Shown here piece by piece: positions 12,861 through 20,342 of a stretch of DNA of 64,000 nt. Within the stretch, counting starts at the first letter, position 1. Each line of letters opens with the position of its first letter. Below the pieces are notes generated by a model that worked only from the letters and a program-made list of their open reading frames with translations, ran no database searches and was not told the DNA's origin. The stretch lies in contig CATLOR010000003.1 of NCBI GenBank assembly GCA_950054255.1, positions 1-64,000 on the forward strand, in the 5' to 3' direction. The DNA is from an uncultured Rickettsiales bacterium. GTDB taxonomy: Bacteria; Pseudomonadota; Alphaproteobacteria; Micavibrionales; GCA-2720935. Both the position numbers and the translations under genes were made by a program.

Positions 12861-12893
12861 AAAAAAAGAGTGGCAGGTTTCCCTAGCCACTCT
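12861..12893 (-). terminator. Intrinsic terminator after rplL
   Basis: AGAGTGGC (12886-12893 on the minus strand) pairs with GCCACTCT (12867-12874) across an 11-base loop and is followed by seven T residues. It resembles the partial terminator known between rplL and rpoB in Escherichia coli. Here a separate promoter lies just downstream. Confidence 0.85.
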
Positions 12894-12920
12894 TCTTTTT
12901 TGAAGTCTTGAAAGACGAAC

Positions 12921-13298
12921 TTATTTAAGCTCAACTGTAGCACCAGCTTCTTCCAATTTCTTCTTGATTTCTTCAGCTTCTTCTTTAGAAGCACCTTCTT
13001 TGATAGGCTTAGGAGCACCATCAACAAGGTCTTTCGCTTCTTTAAGACCAAGACCTGTGATACCGCGAACTTCTTTGATCACGTTGATCTTGTTACCGCC
13101 TGGAGCAGCCAAGATAACGTCGAATTCGTCTTTCTCAGCAGCAGCATCACCACCTGCAGCAGCACCGCCAGCAGCAGCAACAGCAACAGGAGCAGCAGCA
13201 GATACGCCCCATTTTTCTTCTAGTAGTTTAGAAAGCTCAGCAGCTTCCAAAACTGTTAATGTTGATAGTTCTTCTACAATTTTATCTAAATCAGCCAT
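12921..13298 (-). CDS. rplL: 50S ribosomal protein L7/L12
   Basis: L7/L12 forms the flexible stalk that recruits translational GTPases to the ribosome. The 125-residue protein shows the N-terminal dimerisation part ([26 protein letters not shown]), an Ala/Gly-rich hinge (about residues 35-52) and the C-terminal factor-binding domain ([20 protein letters not shown], then KDLVDGAPK). Length is standard. It lies 81 bases after rplJ, which anchors it to the 50S subunit, and is followed by a strong terminator. Confidence 0.98.
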   Translation of the reverse strand: MADLDKIVEELSTLTVLEAAELSKLLEEKWGVSAAAPVAVAAAGGAAAGGDAAAEKDEFDVILAAPGGNKINVIKEVRGITGLGLKEAKDLVDGAPKPIKEGASKEEAEEIKKKLEEAGATVELK

Positions 13299-13379
13299 TT
13301 TCTTCTCCTTTTATTTAAAAAATAAGTGCTGTTTATACTTCATTTTTTCAGTTTGTTTCCAAAAAACAAATTTGCTTAC

Positions 13380-13892
13380 TTAGCCTTTCTCTGCATAGGC
13401 GCTAATAACACGCGCTACTTGAGATGCTGGAGCCTGTGCGATTGTCGCGATACGCTGTGCTGGTGTTTGTAATAGACCAACCAATTTACCACGTAGCTCA
13501 TCACGAGATGGAAGCTTCGCAAGGGCTTCAACAGAAGCTTTATCCAAGCTATTGCTGCCAAGTCCGCCACCAACGATTTGTACCAAATCATTTTCTTTAG
13601 CGTACTCAAAAACAATTTTCGCTGGTGCAACCGCATCGCTATCTGAATAAGCAATCGCTGTTGGACCAGTGAATAACTCGTCTAAAGTTTCATAAGGCGT
13701 ACCTTTTACAGCAAGTTTCGCCAATCTGTTTTTGGTCACTCGGAAGCTTGCGCCAGCCTCACGTAGACGTGCACGAAGGTCTGTCGACTGTGTTACAGTC
13801 AAACCTTGGCAGTGAACTACGATCACACTTTTGCTGCTATCAAATACGCCATTGTATTCGCTAACCGCTTCTTTTTTCTGTAGTCTATCCAT
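13380..13892 (-). CDS. rplJ: 50S ribosomal protein L10
   Basis: L10 holds the L7/L12 dimers on 23S rRNA. At 170 residues it has normal length. The start MDRLQKKEAVSEYNGVF and the segment TKNRLAKLAVKGTPYETLDELFTGPTA identify the family. The C-terminal helix that binds L12 is present (PAQRIATIAQAPASQVARVI). A GAAAGGA ribosome binding site precedes it. In other bacteria the L10-L12 complex represses its own mRNA by binding the leader, and the matching leader is present upstream. Confidence 0.98.
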   Translation of the reverse strand: MDRLQKKEAVSEYNGVFDSSKSVIVVHCQGLTVTQSTDLRARLREAGASFRVTKNRLAKLAVKGTPYETLDELFTGPTAIAYSDSDAVAPAKIVFEYAKENDLVQIVGGGLGSNSLDKASVEALAKLPSRDELRGKLVGLLQTPAQRIATIAQAPASQVARVISAYAEKG

Positions 13893-13894
13893 GA

Positions 13895-14103
13895 ACTGTG
13901 TTCCTTTCGATAGTTAACAGGTTACTATTTACCCCCTTAAATACACGAATGCATCTAAAGAAGCGGACCAAAAACCCTGCCCGAAACAAGAAAATGAAAG
14001 AAAAATTCTTCTATGTTCTTACCTCGTCTGTACAGGCAATTAAGAGAGTTACCCCTCACCTGTAGTCTTGGACAGGCATATCGCTAGCCTCATAAGAGGC
14101 TAA
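13895..14103 (-). promoter_or_regulatory. L10 leader (autoregulatory mRNA element)
   Basis: The rplA-rplJ gap carries the conserved L10-leader core. On the minus strand it reads GCCTGTCCAAGACTACAGG (about 14058-14078), then TTAATTGCCTGTACAGACGA (about 14023-14042). These segments are known to mimic the 23S rRNA site of L10 and bind the L10-L12 complex. A preceding hairpin (TTAGCCTC-TTAT-GAGGCTAG, 14084-14103) may close the 5' side. GGGCAGGG followed by TTTTT, nearer the gene, may be part of an attenuating alternative fold. Confidence 0.8.
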
Positions 14104-14117
14104 CAGATATTCTTTTA

Positions 14118-14825
14118 CTAAGCCGCTAATTCTGCAAGAGCAGCACTTACATCAAGCTTAACACCAGGCCCCATTGAAGAGCTTAGTGATACTTTCTTAA
14201 CGTATGTACCTTTAACAGAAGCAGGCTTCGTTTTATTCACAGTTGAAAGAAGTGCACGCACGTTTTCAACCAAATCAGCTTCGCTAAATGAAGCTTTACC
14301 AACACCTGTATGGATGATACCTGCTTTTTCAACACGGTATTCAACAGATCCACCTTTAGCCGCATTAACAGCGCCTTCAACATCAGGCGTTACTGTACCC
14401 AATTTAGGGTTTGGCATCAAACCTTTAGGGCCTAGAACTTTACCTAATTGACCAACAATTGCCATCATATCTGGGCTTGCGATCACACGGTCAAAATCCA
14501 TTTCACCCGCTTTAATTTTATCTGCTAGATCTTCTGCACCAACGATATCAGCGCCAGCCTTCTTAGCAGCTTCAGCCTTATCACCACGTGCAAACACAGC
14601 AACACGAACCTCTTTACCAGTTCCTTTTGGTAATGTAATCATACCGCGAATGTTTTGATCTGCTTGACGAGGGTCAACGTTAAGAGCAATAACCATCTCA
14701 ATAGTTTCGTCAAACTTTGCAGTTGCGTTTTCTTTTACTAATTTAACAGCAGCCTCTGTTGCAAAGAGTTCATCTCTATCGAAAGAAGCCAATGCTTTTT
14801 TAATTCTTTTTCCTTTAAAAGACAT
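14118..14825 (-). CDS. rplA: 50S ribosomal protein L1
   Basis: L1 binds 23S rRNA at the mobile stalk next to the E site and in many bacteria represses the L11-L1 mRNA. It has 235 residues, the normal length. The signature [23 protein letters not shown] is clear in the middle, and the C-terminal part [20 protein letters not shown] matches the family. It lies 14 bases after rplK in a two-gene operon. Confidence 0.98.
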   Translation of the reverse strand: MSFKGKRIKKALASFDRDELFATEAAVKLVKENATAKFDETIEMVIALNVDPRQADQNIRGMITLPKGTGKEVRVAVFARGDKAEAAKKAGADIVGAEDLADKIKAGEMDFDRVIASPDMMAIVGQLGKVLGPKGLMPNPKLGTVTPDVEGAVNAAKGGSVEYRVEKAGIIHTGVGKASFSEADLVENVRALLSTVNKTKPASVKGTYVKKVSLSSSMGPGVKLDVSAALAELAA

Positions 14826-14839
14826 CTTGTACCTCTCTC

Positions 14840-15271
14840 TTATCCTTGAACTTCAATACCCATAGAACGGGCAGAACCTTCAATAATTTTCATTGCAGCG
14901 TCAATGTCATTCGCATTCAAGTCTTTCATTTTTGCTTCCGCAATTTCTTTAACTTGAGCACGTGATACAGAGCCAACGATTTCTGAACCAACAGCACCAG
15001 CCCCTTTTTTAACTTTCGCAGCTTTCTTCAAGTAGTAACTTGCAGGCGCTGTCTTAATTTCAAAAGAGAAGCTTTTGTCCGTGTAAATTGTAATAATTGT
15101 TGGAAGTGGTGTATTTTTCTCAACATCTTCTGTCTTAGCATTAAATGCCTTACAAAATTCCATGATATTCAAACCAGCCTGACCAAGAGCAGGACCGATT
15201 GGCGGTGACGGGTTAGCCGCACCAGCAGGAACTTGAAGCTTCAAGAATCCTTGTACTTTTTTCTTTGCCAT
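14840..15271 (-). CDS. rplK: 50S ribosomal protein L11
   Basis: L11 binds the GTPase-associated region of 23S rRNA and takes part in factor-dependent GTP hydrolysis and stringent-response sensing. The 143-residue protein has the proline-rich N-terminal domain ([20 protein letters not shown]) and the C-terminal rRNA-binding domain ending [12 protein letters not shown]. Length and order before rplA are standard. It has its own promoter at 15370-15398. Confidence 0.98.
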   Translation of the reverse strand: MAKKKVQGFLKLQVPAGAANPSPPIGPALGQAGLNIMEFCKAFNAKTEDVEKNTPLPTIITIYTDKSFSFEIKTAPASYYLKKAAKVKKGAGAVGSEIVGSVSRAQVKEIAEAKMKDLNANDIDAAMKIIEGSARSMGIEVQG

Positions 15272-15369
15272 TTTTAACTCCTTAAATAATAGCTTATTTT
15301 AAGTGTCTCACGTGGTGCAACCGCTTTTGGTCTTTAAAAGTCAAGTCTTCCACATGAATTCAAAGCGCA

Positions 15370-15398
15370 TAGATACACAGCTTTTCACCCTTTGTCAA
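15370..15398 (-). promoter_or_regulatory. Promoter of rplK-rplA
   Basis: Read on the minus strand, TTGACA (15393-15398), a 17-base spacer and TATCTA (15370-15375). Transcription would start about 90 bases before rplK, leaving room for a leader. Confidence 0.75.
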
Positions 15399-15418
15399 AG
15401 AAAAAATAAACATTTTAT

Positions 15419-15445
15419 TTGACATATAACAGAATCTATTATAAA
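15419..15445 (+). promoter_or_regulatory. Possible promoter of the 15488 gene
   Basis: TTGACA (15419-15424) and TATAAA (15440-15445) are separated by 15 bases, shorter than ideal. It lies about 45 bases before the start at 15488 and is divergent from the rplK promoter. Confidence 0.4.
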
Positions 15446-15487
15446 GGTTATTTCAATTACAAATACCGTTACTAAGGAGCGCAACAA

Positions 15488-16243
15488 ATGCCGTTACAAG
15501 ATTCAAGGAATATAGACACCTATGAGAGTGATTATGATTTCAACGAAGCTCTTGTTGAGTTACAAGATTTCTTGCGTGAAAAGCACCCTGATCTATCAGC
15601 AACATTCAATCAAGAACAGGCTAGTTTTCTAGCGGCTATTTTGAATGATGTTCACTATCTCCATACCGTTGGCGAGAAAGCAACAGCTGCCGATGTAACG
15701 CGTGTCCTATATCAAGAAATTCGTCATGAAGGAGAGCGTAAAAACGCCGCTATGGATATAGTCAGCACATTGCACAAAATACCAACAAAAGCGAATACCA
15801 CAAGACTCATCCATGACAAAGAAGAAAGCAAAGCCCTTGGCATAACCCATAAAGCAGCACAAGACAAACACACTATTAATTTTGGGAAAATTTTGATTGG
15901 AACATTTATTAGTACAAATATTTGCTTTATCGCAACCATTGGAATCCCCCCTCTTCCTTTCGCACTTATTTTTAATATTGCTTTGCCTGCTGCTTTCAGT
16001 CTGTTGGTGGGTGGATCTTACGTTGCTACATCACGAGACAGTTTTCTAAAGAAACATGCTGGAAAAGACTCTCAAGCCTATAAGGATGCTATTAGTAAAG
16101 CCGACATTTCAACGAAAGCAGCAGAAAGTCACGAAAGACAATTAACCCCTTTTCGTGAAGATTTTGAAGCAAAAGCAAATCGCTTTTTTGAACCAAATTT
16201 AGGTAAAAGAAACCAGCCACCAATCAAATTTACGCCTTTATAA
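15488..16243 (+). CDS. Unrecognised 251-residue protein with a membrane hairpin
   Basis: I do not recognise this family. The first 130 residues are polar and mostly helical. Two hydrophobic segments follow at about residues 134-152 and 157-180, separated by a short Pro-rich turn (GIPPLP). A charged C-terminal tail of about 70 residues ends the protein. This predicts a membrane hairpin with both ends on the same side. AAGGAG precedes the ATG by a few bases. The gene sits between rplK and nusG on the opposite strand and shares a terminator with nusG, like the 3531 gene beside rpoC. Confidence 0.75.
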   Translation: MPLQDSRNIDTYESDYDFNEALVELQDFLREKHPDLSATFNQEQASFLAAILNDVHYLHTVGEKATAADVTRVLYQEIRHEGERKNAAMDIVSTLHKIPTKANTTRLIHDKEESKALGITHKAAQDKHTINFGKILIGTFISTNICFIATIGIPPLPFALIFNIALPAAFSLLVGGSYVATSRDSFLKKHAGKDSQAYKDAISKADISTKAAESHERQLTPFREDFEAKANRFFEPNLGKRNQPPIKFTPL

Positions 16244-16262
16244 TCTCCCTCCCTATAAAGCA

Positions 16263-16294
16263 AAAAAAGGACGCTGTTTACAAGCGTCCTTTTT
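16263..16294. terminator. Bidirectional terminator between the 15488 gene and nusG
   Basis: GGACGCT-GTTTACA-AGCGTCC (16269-16289) is a 7-bp stem flanked by A residues on the left and T residues on the right, so it works in both directions. Confidence 0.85.
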
Positions 16295-16316
16295 CTTTTT
16301 AAATTCCAATTCTATT

Positions 16317-16853
16317 TTAGCTTGCTTGCTTTTCAACTTGTGTAAATTCAAGCTCAACAGGTGTTTCACGACCAAAGATTGATACAGATACTTTTAGACG
16401 CTCGCGATCCTCATCAACTTCTTCAACAACACCGTTGAATGAGTTAAATGGTCCATCACAAACTTTAACCTGCTCACCCACATCGAAAGATAGGAGAGAT
16501 TTTGGCTTCTCGATCCCCTCTTCAACCTGTTTGATCATACGCTCAGCTTCACGGTCACTCATTGGAACTGGGCGCTTGCCTGTCCCTAAGAACCCTGTAA
16601 CACGTGGCGTGTCTTTCACCAAGTGCCACGCTTCATCATTCATATCCATTTTAATCATCACGTAACCAGGGAAGACATTTTTCTCTGAATTCACTTTTTG
16701 ACCACGCTTTAATTCAACAACTTCTTGTGTTGGGATTAAAATTTCCTCAAACGCATCTTCCATACCTTTTGATGCTGCTTGACGACGAATCTCATCCGCT
16801 ACTTTTGTTTCAAAACCTGAATAAACATGAACAACATACCAACGCTTTGCCAT
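16317..16853 (-). CDS. nusG: Transcription termination/antitermination protein NusG
   Basis: NusG binds RNA polymerase, increases processivity and links it to Rho or to the ribosome. The 178-residue protein has the NGN domain (KRWYVVHVYSGFE at the start; FPGYVMIKMDM; RVTGFLG) and a C-terminal KOW domain (PFNSFNGVVEEVDEDRERLK). It lies 45 bases after secE, the normal order. Its terminator is shared with the convergent 15488 gene. Confidence 0.97.
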   Translation of the reverse strand: MAKRWYVVHVYSGFETKVADEIRRQAASKGMEDAFEEILIPTQEVVELKRGQKVNSEKNVFPGYVMIKMDMNDEAWHLVKDTPRVTGFLGTGKRPVPMSDREAERMIKQVEEGIEKPKSLLSFDVGEQVKVCDGPFNSFNGVVEEVDEDRERLKVSVSIFGRETPVELEFTQVEKQAS

Positions 16854-16898
16854 TTTTTCTCTATCCTTTAACTTAATTACACCAATTAATTATAACGC

Positions 16899-17093
16899 TT
16901 ATGCACCAATCCCAAGGATTAATTGCACTAAAAATGAAATGACCTGATCCGCCGCGAACAAAAACAATGCTGCTAAAAACACGAAAATGAATACCATGAT
17001 CGTCGTCATTGTCGTTTCTTTTCGTGTTGGAAAAGTAACTTTTGCTACCTCACTACGCACTTCTTTAAAAAACTTCACAGGCTTAAAGGCCAT
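16899..17093 (-). CDS. secE: Preprotein translocase subunit SecE
   Basis: SecE clamps the SecY channel of the general secretion translocon. The protein has 64 residues, typical for the short alphaproteobacterial form. It has an amphipathic N-terminal helix with FKEVRSEVAKVTFPTRKET and one C-terminal membrane segment (about residues 30-60). The motif VTFPTRKE and the position between tRNA-Trp and nusG make the call firm. Confidence 0.95.
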   Translation of the reverse strand: MAFKPVKFFKEVRSEVAKVTFPTRKETTMTTIMVFIFVFLAALFLFAADQVISFLVQLILGIGA

Positions 17094-17138
17094 CTCTCAA
17101 ATCCTTTTTAATCATTATTACTGCATTACTGCCAAAAA

Positions 17139-17214
17139 TGGCAGGAGCGGAGGGACTCGAACCCACAACCCCCGGTTTTGGAGACCGGTGCTCTACCAAT
17201 TGAGCTACACTCCT
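17139..17214 (-). tRNA. trnW: tRNA-Trp (anticodon CCA)
   Basis: On the minus strand the acceptor stem AGGAGTG pairs with CGCTCCT, followed by discriminator G and an encoded CCA. The D arm is GCTCAATTGGTAGAGC. The anticodon stem CCGGT/ACCGG encloses the loop CTCCAAA, so the anticodon is CCA for tryptophan. The T arm contains GGTTCGAACC. The position just before secE-nusG is common in proteobacteria. Confidence 0.97.
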
Positions 17215-17247
17215 AAACGCATCTTCCTCTTCCCCTAGTACTCGGCG

Positions 17248-17262
17248 CCCCATTAAGTGGGG
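17248..17262. other. Small hairpin upstream of tRNA-Trp
   Basis: CCCCA-TTAAG-TGGGG is a 5-bp stem with a 5-base loop in the 213-base gap between tRNA-Trp and the receiver gene. I found no convincing -35/-10 pair for the tRNA-secE-nusG unit in this gap. The hairpin has no assigned role. Confidence 0.4.
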
Positions 17263-17427
17263 TAACAAGCTTCTTTATTAAGGGGAGAATACCTTCTTAT
17301 ACTCAATATAAGATCAAAAAACCAGCCCTTTTTTATTTTTTTTACACACGCCAATTTGCAGCACAAATCATTCTTCTCCATTTACAAAATGAAGAAGCCC
17401 ACGATACTTAAATTTCAAAACAGAAAA

Positions 17428-17802
17428 TTACAATAAGATATTCTCAACAGCCTGCTTAATCTCAGTTGCTGTAAAAGGTTTTTTTAACATGGAGCGCGCT
17501 TTATTCTCGGCCGATTTCAAAGCCAATTGCGCAGAAATTCCAGCCCCACCGCCAGACATCGCCAAAACAGGGATCTCTAGCCCATTCTTATCCAAGACAT
17601 CAAAAATTTGAGATCCTTCCTGATCTGGCATAATCATATCCGTAATAATAAGATCAAAGTCGCCTAAGTTCGGGAGCTGTGATGCTGCCTTAATACTGTC
17701 AACATCCGTAACCACATACCCTTCCATGATCAGAATCGCTTTCACACTTTCGCGAACGTTCTTAACATCATCAATTACTAAAATCTTACCAGCTACATTC
17801 AT
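17428..17802 (-). CDS. Stand-alone response regulator receiver protein
   Basis: This is a single CheY-like receiver domain of 124 residues with no output domain. It starts with the acidic pair in KILVIDDVKN (Asp11, Asp12). The phospho-acceptor is Asp55 in LIITDMIMPD and the conserved lysine is in LKKPFT near residue 107. It follows the PAS histidine kinase by 64 bases on the same strand, so the two are probably partners. With no DNA-binding or enzymatic domain, it may pass phosphate on or act by protein contact. The signal is unknown. Confidence 0.9.
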   Translation of the reverse strand: MNVAGKILVIDDVKNVRESVKAILIMEGYVVTDVDSIKAASQLPNLGDFDLIITDMIMPDQEGSQIFDVLDKNGLEIPVLAMSGGGAGISAQLALKSAENKARSMLKKPFTATEIKQAVENILL

Positions 17803-17866
17803 AATAGGCTTTCCTCTGACAGCTTAAAAGTCGTGCTATTCTACATCGAAAAAAAGAAAATAAAAG

Positions 17867-19003
17867 TTAATTTTTTACCTCAACAACAGGAAAATACATA
17901 TTAATAGTTGTTCCTTCGTCTTCGGTAGAGTCGATCATAATACCGCCATCCCATCCCTTAATAAGACCATATACAACAGATAAACCAAGCCCCGTCCCTT
18001 CACCAACTGTTTTCGTCGTATAAAAAGGTTCAAAAACTTCAGATACAACCTGAGGTGACATCCCACAGCCTGTATCTCCAATTTGTAAATTCAAGAATAA
18101 ACCTGGCTCAACACCCAACGCTTCTGCTTGCCCTGCACCCACATCTTCTTTCTGGATATTCAACGTTATTTTTCCTTTGTTTTCCATGGCATACATAGCA
18201 TTGTTAATAAGATTTAATAAAATCTGTGTCATCGCATTTTTATCAGTTCTGACAAAATCCTCTTCATGACCAGCTTGAGCTACATAATTTTCAATGCCTT
18301 CTAAATTTAAATGAACATCTGGCGGGACGATTTCTTTTAAAAAGACCATAGATTGAAGAACACATTGATCTAACCTAAGAGCTTCTGTTGTGGGTTTATC
18401 ATTACGTGTAAAAACGAGAATATCTTCGACAATGTCACGCGCCCTTAATGTACTCTCTTTAATCATTGTGAGAGCATGCTTATTTTTCACCTCTGCCTCA
18501 TCCATATTTGCCTCAACCATCTCAGCGAATAACAAAATAGGTTGCAGTAAATTGTTAATTTCGTGTGCGACACCACCAGCAAGACGACCAAGCGCCTCAA
18601 GCTTTTGTTTTTGAATAATTTCACTCATACCCATAACATCTTCTTGTAAGTTCAAGAGAGAAACTCGATATGGCTTCTTATTTGCTGAAACAAAACTGCG
18701 TTCTCTTGCTTTGACAAAAACATCTGAGCCGTCTTTATGTTTAAAATCCTCTAATTTCGTATGAAATGCTTCATAATAGGTTTCTTCTTTTAAAGCTTTC
18801 TCAAAATACTCTTTGTAAACTGGGATTGATTTTTCATCTAATAAACCAAAAATCCCTCGTTCAGATTTCTGTAACTCTTCGACTTTATAACCAAACAAAT
18901 TCGCATACGCTTTATTCACGTAAACGAATAAGCCTTCTTCATTCAAAACAGAAATGGGATTTTCCAATTCATAAATTAAAAATTCTAAATCTAAAACGGG
19001 CAT
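17867..19003 (-). CDS. PAS-domain sensor histidine kinase (soluble)
   Basis: This is a 378-residue two-component sensor kinase without membrane segments, so it probably senses a cytoplasmic signal. An N-terminal PAS domain (about residues 8-125: ENPISVLNEEGLFVYVN, LFGYKVEEL) is followed by the dimerisation helix with the phospho-accepting His147 in GGVAHEINNLLQP. The ATPase domain has its N-box (LLNLINNAMYAM), DTGCGM and GEGTGLGLSVVYGLI. The arrangement is that of the NtrB-like HisKA group. It lies 64 bases before the stand-alone receiver. Confidence 0.92.
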   Translation of the reverse strand: MPVLDLEFLIYELENPISVLNEEGLFVYVNKAYANLFGYKVEELQKSERGIFGLLDEKSIPVYKEYFEKALKEETYYEAFHTKLEDFKHKDGSDVFVKARERSFVSANKKPYRVSLLNLQEDVMGMSEIIQKQKLEALGRLAGGVAHEINNLLQPILLFAEMVEANMDEAEVKNKHALTMIKESTLRARDIVEDILVFTRNDKPTTEALRLDQCVLQSMVFLKEIVPPDVHLNLEGIENYVAQAGHEEDFVRTDKNAMTQILLNLINNAMYAMENKGKITLNIQKEDVGAGQAEALGVEPGLFLNLQIGDTGCGMSPQVVSEVFEPFYTTKTVGEGTGLGLSVVYGLIKGWDGGIMIDSTEDEGTTINMYFPVVEVKN

Positions 19004-19022
19004 TGTGCTCCTAATAATCTAA

Positions 19023-19051
19023 TTGACTGCTTTTGGACAAAATTTTATAGT
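19023..19051 (+). promoter_or_regulatory. Promoter upstream of the tandem oxygenase genes
   Basis: TTGACT (19023-19028), a 17-base spacer and TATAGT (19046-19051). It would give an untranslated leader of about 135 bases before the gene at 19193. Confidence 0.65.
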
Positions 19052-19192
19052 AAAATCATCTAATAAAGCTAGGTGATTCTAACATAGAGAAAAGGACAAA
19101 AGATGTATTTTTTTGACTTTCCTCAAATTAATGTTCTTTTTTCTCTTATTATAATCACGTAATAGCTACAAAATATAAGGAGCAAACTTCTC

Positions 19193-20305
19193 ATGAAAAC
19201 AACACACAAAATTGAAGAAAACGCCCTTCTATATAAAGAAATCCCTACATTTGATATTTCTGATTTTGAAAAAAACCCAAGCCAATTTGCACAAAAAATT
19301 GGCGATGGCATTCAAGAGTTTGGGTTTTGCGGCATCCAAAATCACGGTATCCCTGACAACCTTATTAACAAGAGTTTCTCCTTAATGGAGCAATTATTTT
19401 CACTACCAGAAGATGTAAAAAAATCTTACACACCCACTAACTCTGGCGGACAGAGAGGATATACCCCATTTCAACAAGAACGAGCTAAATCATCTTCGGC
19501 TTCTGATTTGAAAGAATTTTGGCATATGGGCCGCATTTTAAACAGCAATCAAAAAGCAGCACAAGAAGCATGGCCAGAAGGAATGCGTCTTTTAGACAAT
19601 ATTTGGCCAGAAGAGGTTCTTGAATTTAAAGAAACAATGACAGCCTTATATGAGGCTCTAGATCATTTAAGTGATCGCATTTTATCTGCAATTGCAATCT
19701 ATGTCGGCGAACGACCTGATTTCTTCAAAGACCGCACAGGAGACGATGACTCAATCCTGCGCATGCTCCATTATCCACCTCAGCAAGATCTTGACAGCCC
19801 AGCGATTAGAGCCGGTGCACATGAAGATATTAATTTAATTACACTCCTCGTTGGATCCAATGAGCCTGGTTTAGAAATTTTAGACAAACAAAATAGATGG
19901 ATACCCATTACCTCTATTGAGGGAACGATCGTTTGTAATATTGCTGATATGCTTCAACGTTTCACCAATAATGTTTTTCCGTCCAGAACACACCGTGTTA
20001 TAAATCCAACAGGAACCAATCGCTTAAAGTCTAGATATTCTATTCCTTTCTTTAAACATCTAAACAGAGATTGCTTAATTGAAACAATCCCTTCATGTAT
20101 CACGCCTGACAATCCAAACAATTATGAACCCATAACGGCCTATCATTATTTAATTCAGCGCCTTGTCGAAATCGATCTGATACCGCAAGACGCTTTACCA
20201 AATTATGATCTTCCTATACATGCCTTGGAACAAATTGCTTTGAATGCAAAACAGTCTGGACAAACTGTTTCTGATACTTTACAAACTTTAATTAACCATA
20301 AATAA
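19193..20305 (+). CDS. Isopenicillin-N-synthase-like Fe(II)/2-oxoglutarate oxygenase, copy 1
   Basis: This is a member of the IPNS-like non-haem iron oxygenase family; the substrate is unknown. The 370-residue protein has the N-terminal DIOX_N region (IPTFDISDFEKN; EFGFCGIQNHGIP). The double-stranded beta-helix carries the iron ligands His210 and Asp212 (HED) and His267 (SRTHRV). The 2-oxoglutarate-binding pair is Arg281/Ser283 (RYS). All catalytic positions are present. AAGGAG lies 10 bases before the ATG. A second, divergent relative starts 38 bases downstream, so the two are very likely one operon. Confidence 0.88.
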   Translation: MKTTHKIEENALLYKEIPTFDISDFEKNPSQFAQKIGDGIQEFGFCGIQNHGIPDNLINKSFSLMEQLFSLPEDVKKSYTPTNSGGQRGYTPFQQERAKSSSASDLKEFWHMGRILNSNQKAAQEAWPEGMRLLDNIWPEEVLEFKETMTALYEALDHLSDRILSAIAIYVGERPDFFKDRTGDDDSILRMLHYPPQQDLDSPAIRAGAHEDINLITLLVGSNEPGLEILDKQNRWIPITSIEGTIVCNIADMLQRFTNNVFPSRTHRVINPTGTNRLKSRYSIPFFKHLNRDCLIETIPSCITPDNPNNYEPITAYHYLIQRLVEIDLIPQDALPNYDLPIHALEQIALNAKQSGQTVSDTLQTLINHK

Positions 20306-20342
20306 TAAAAATTTGAAAACTCAAAACAGAGGAGAAGTGATC

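Noticed and set aside
12964..13383. A 139-codon plus-strand frame antisense to rplL
   Set aside because: The composition (long Ala and Ser runs) mirrors the Ala-rich rplL hinge read backwards. It has no promoter or ribosome binding site.
17083..17268. A 61-codon frame running through tRNA-Trp
   Set aside because: It crosses a complete tRNA with intact acceptor, anticodon and T arms, so it is not a gene.
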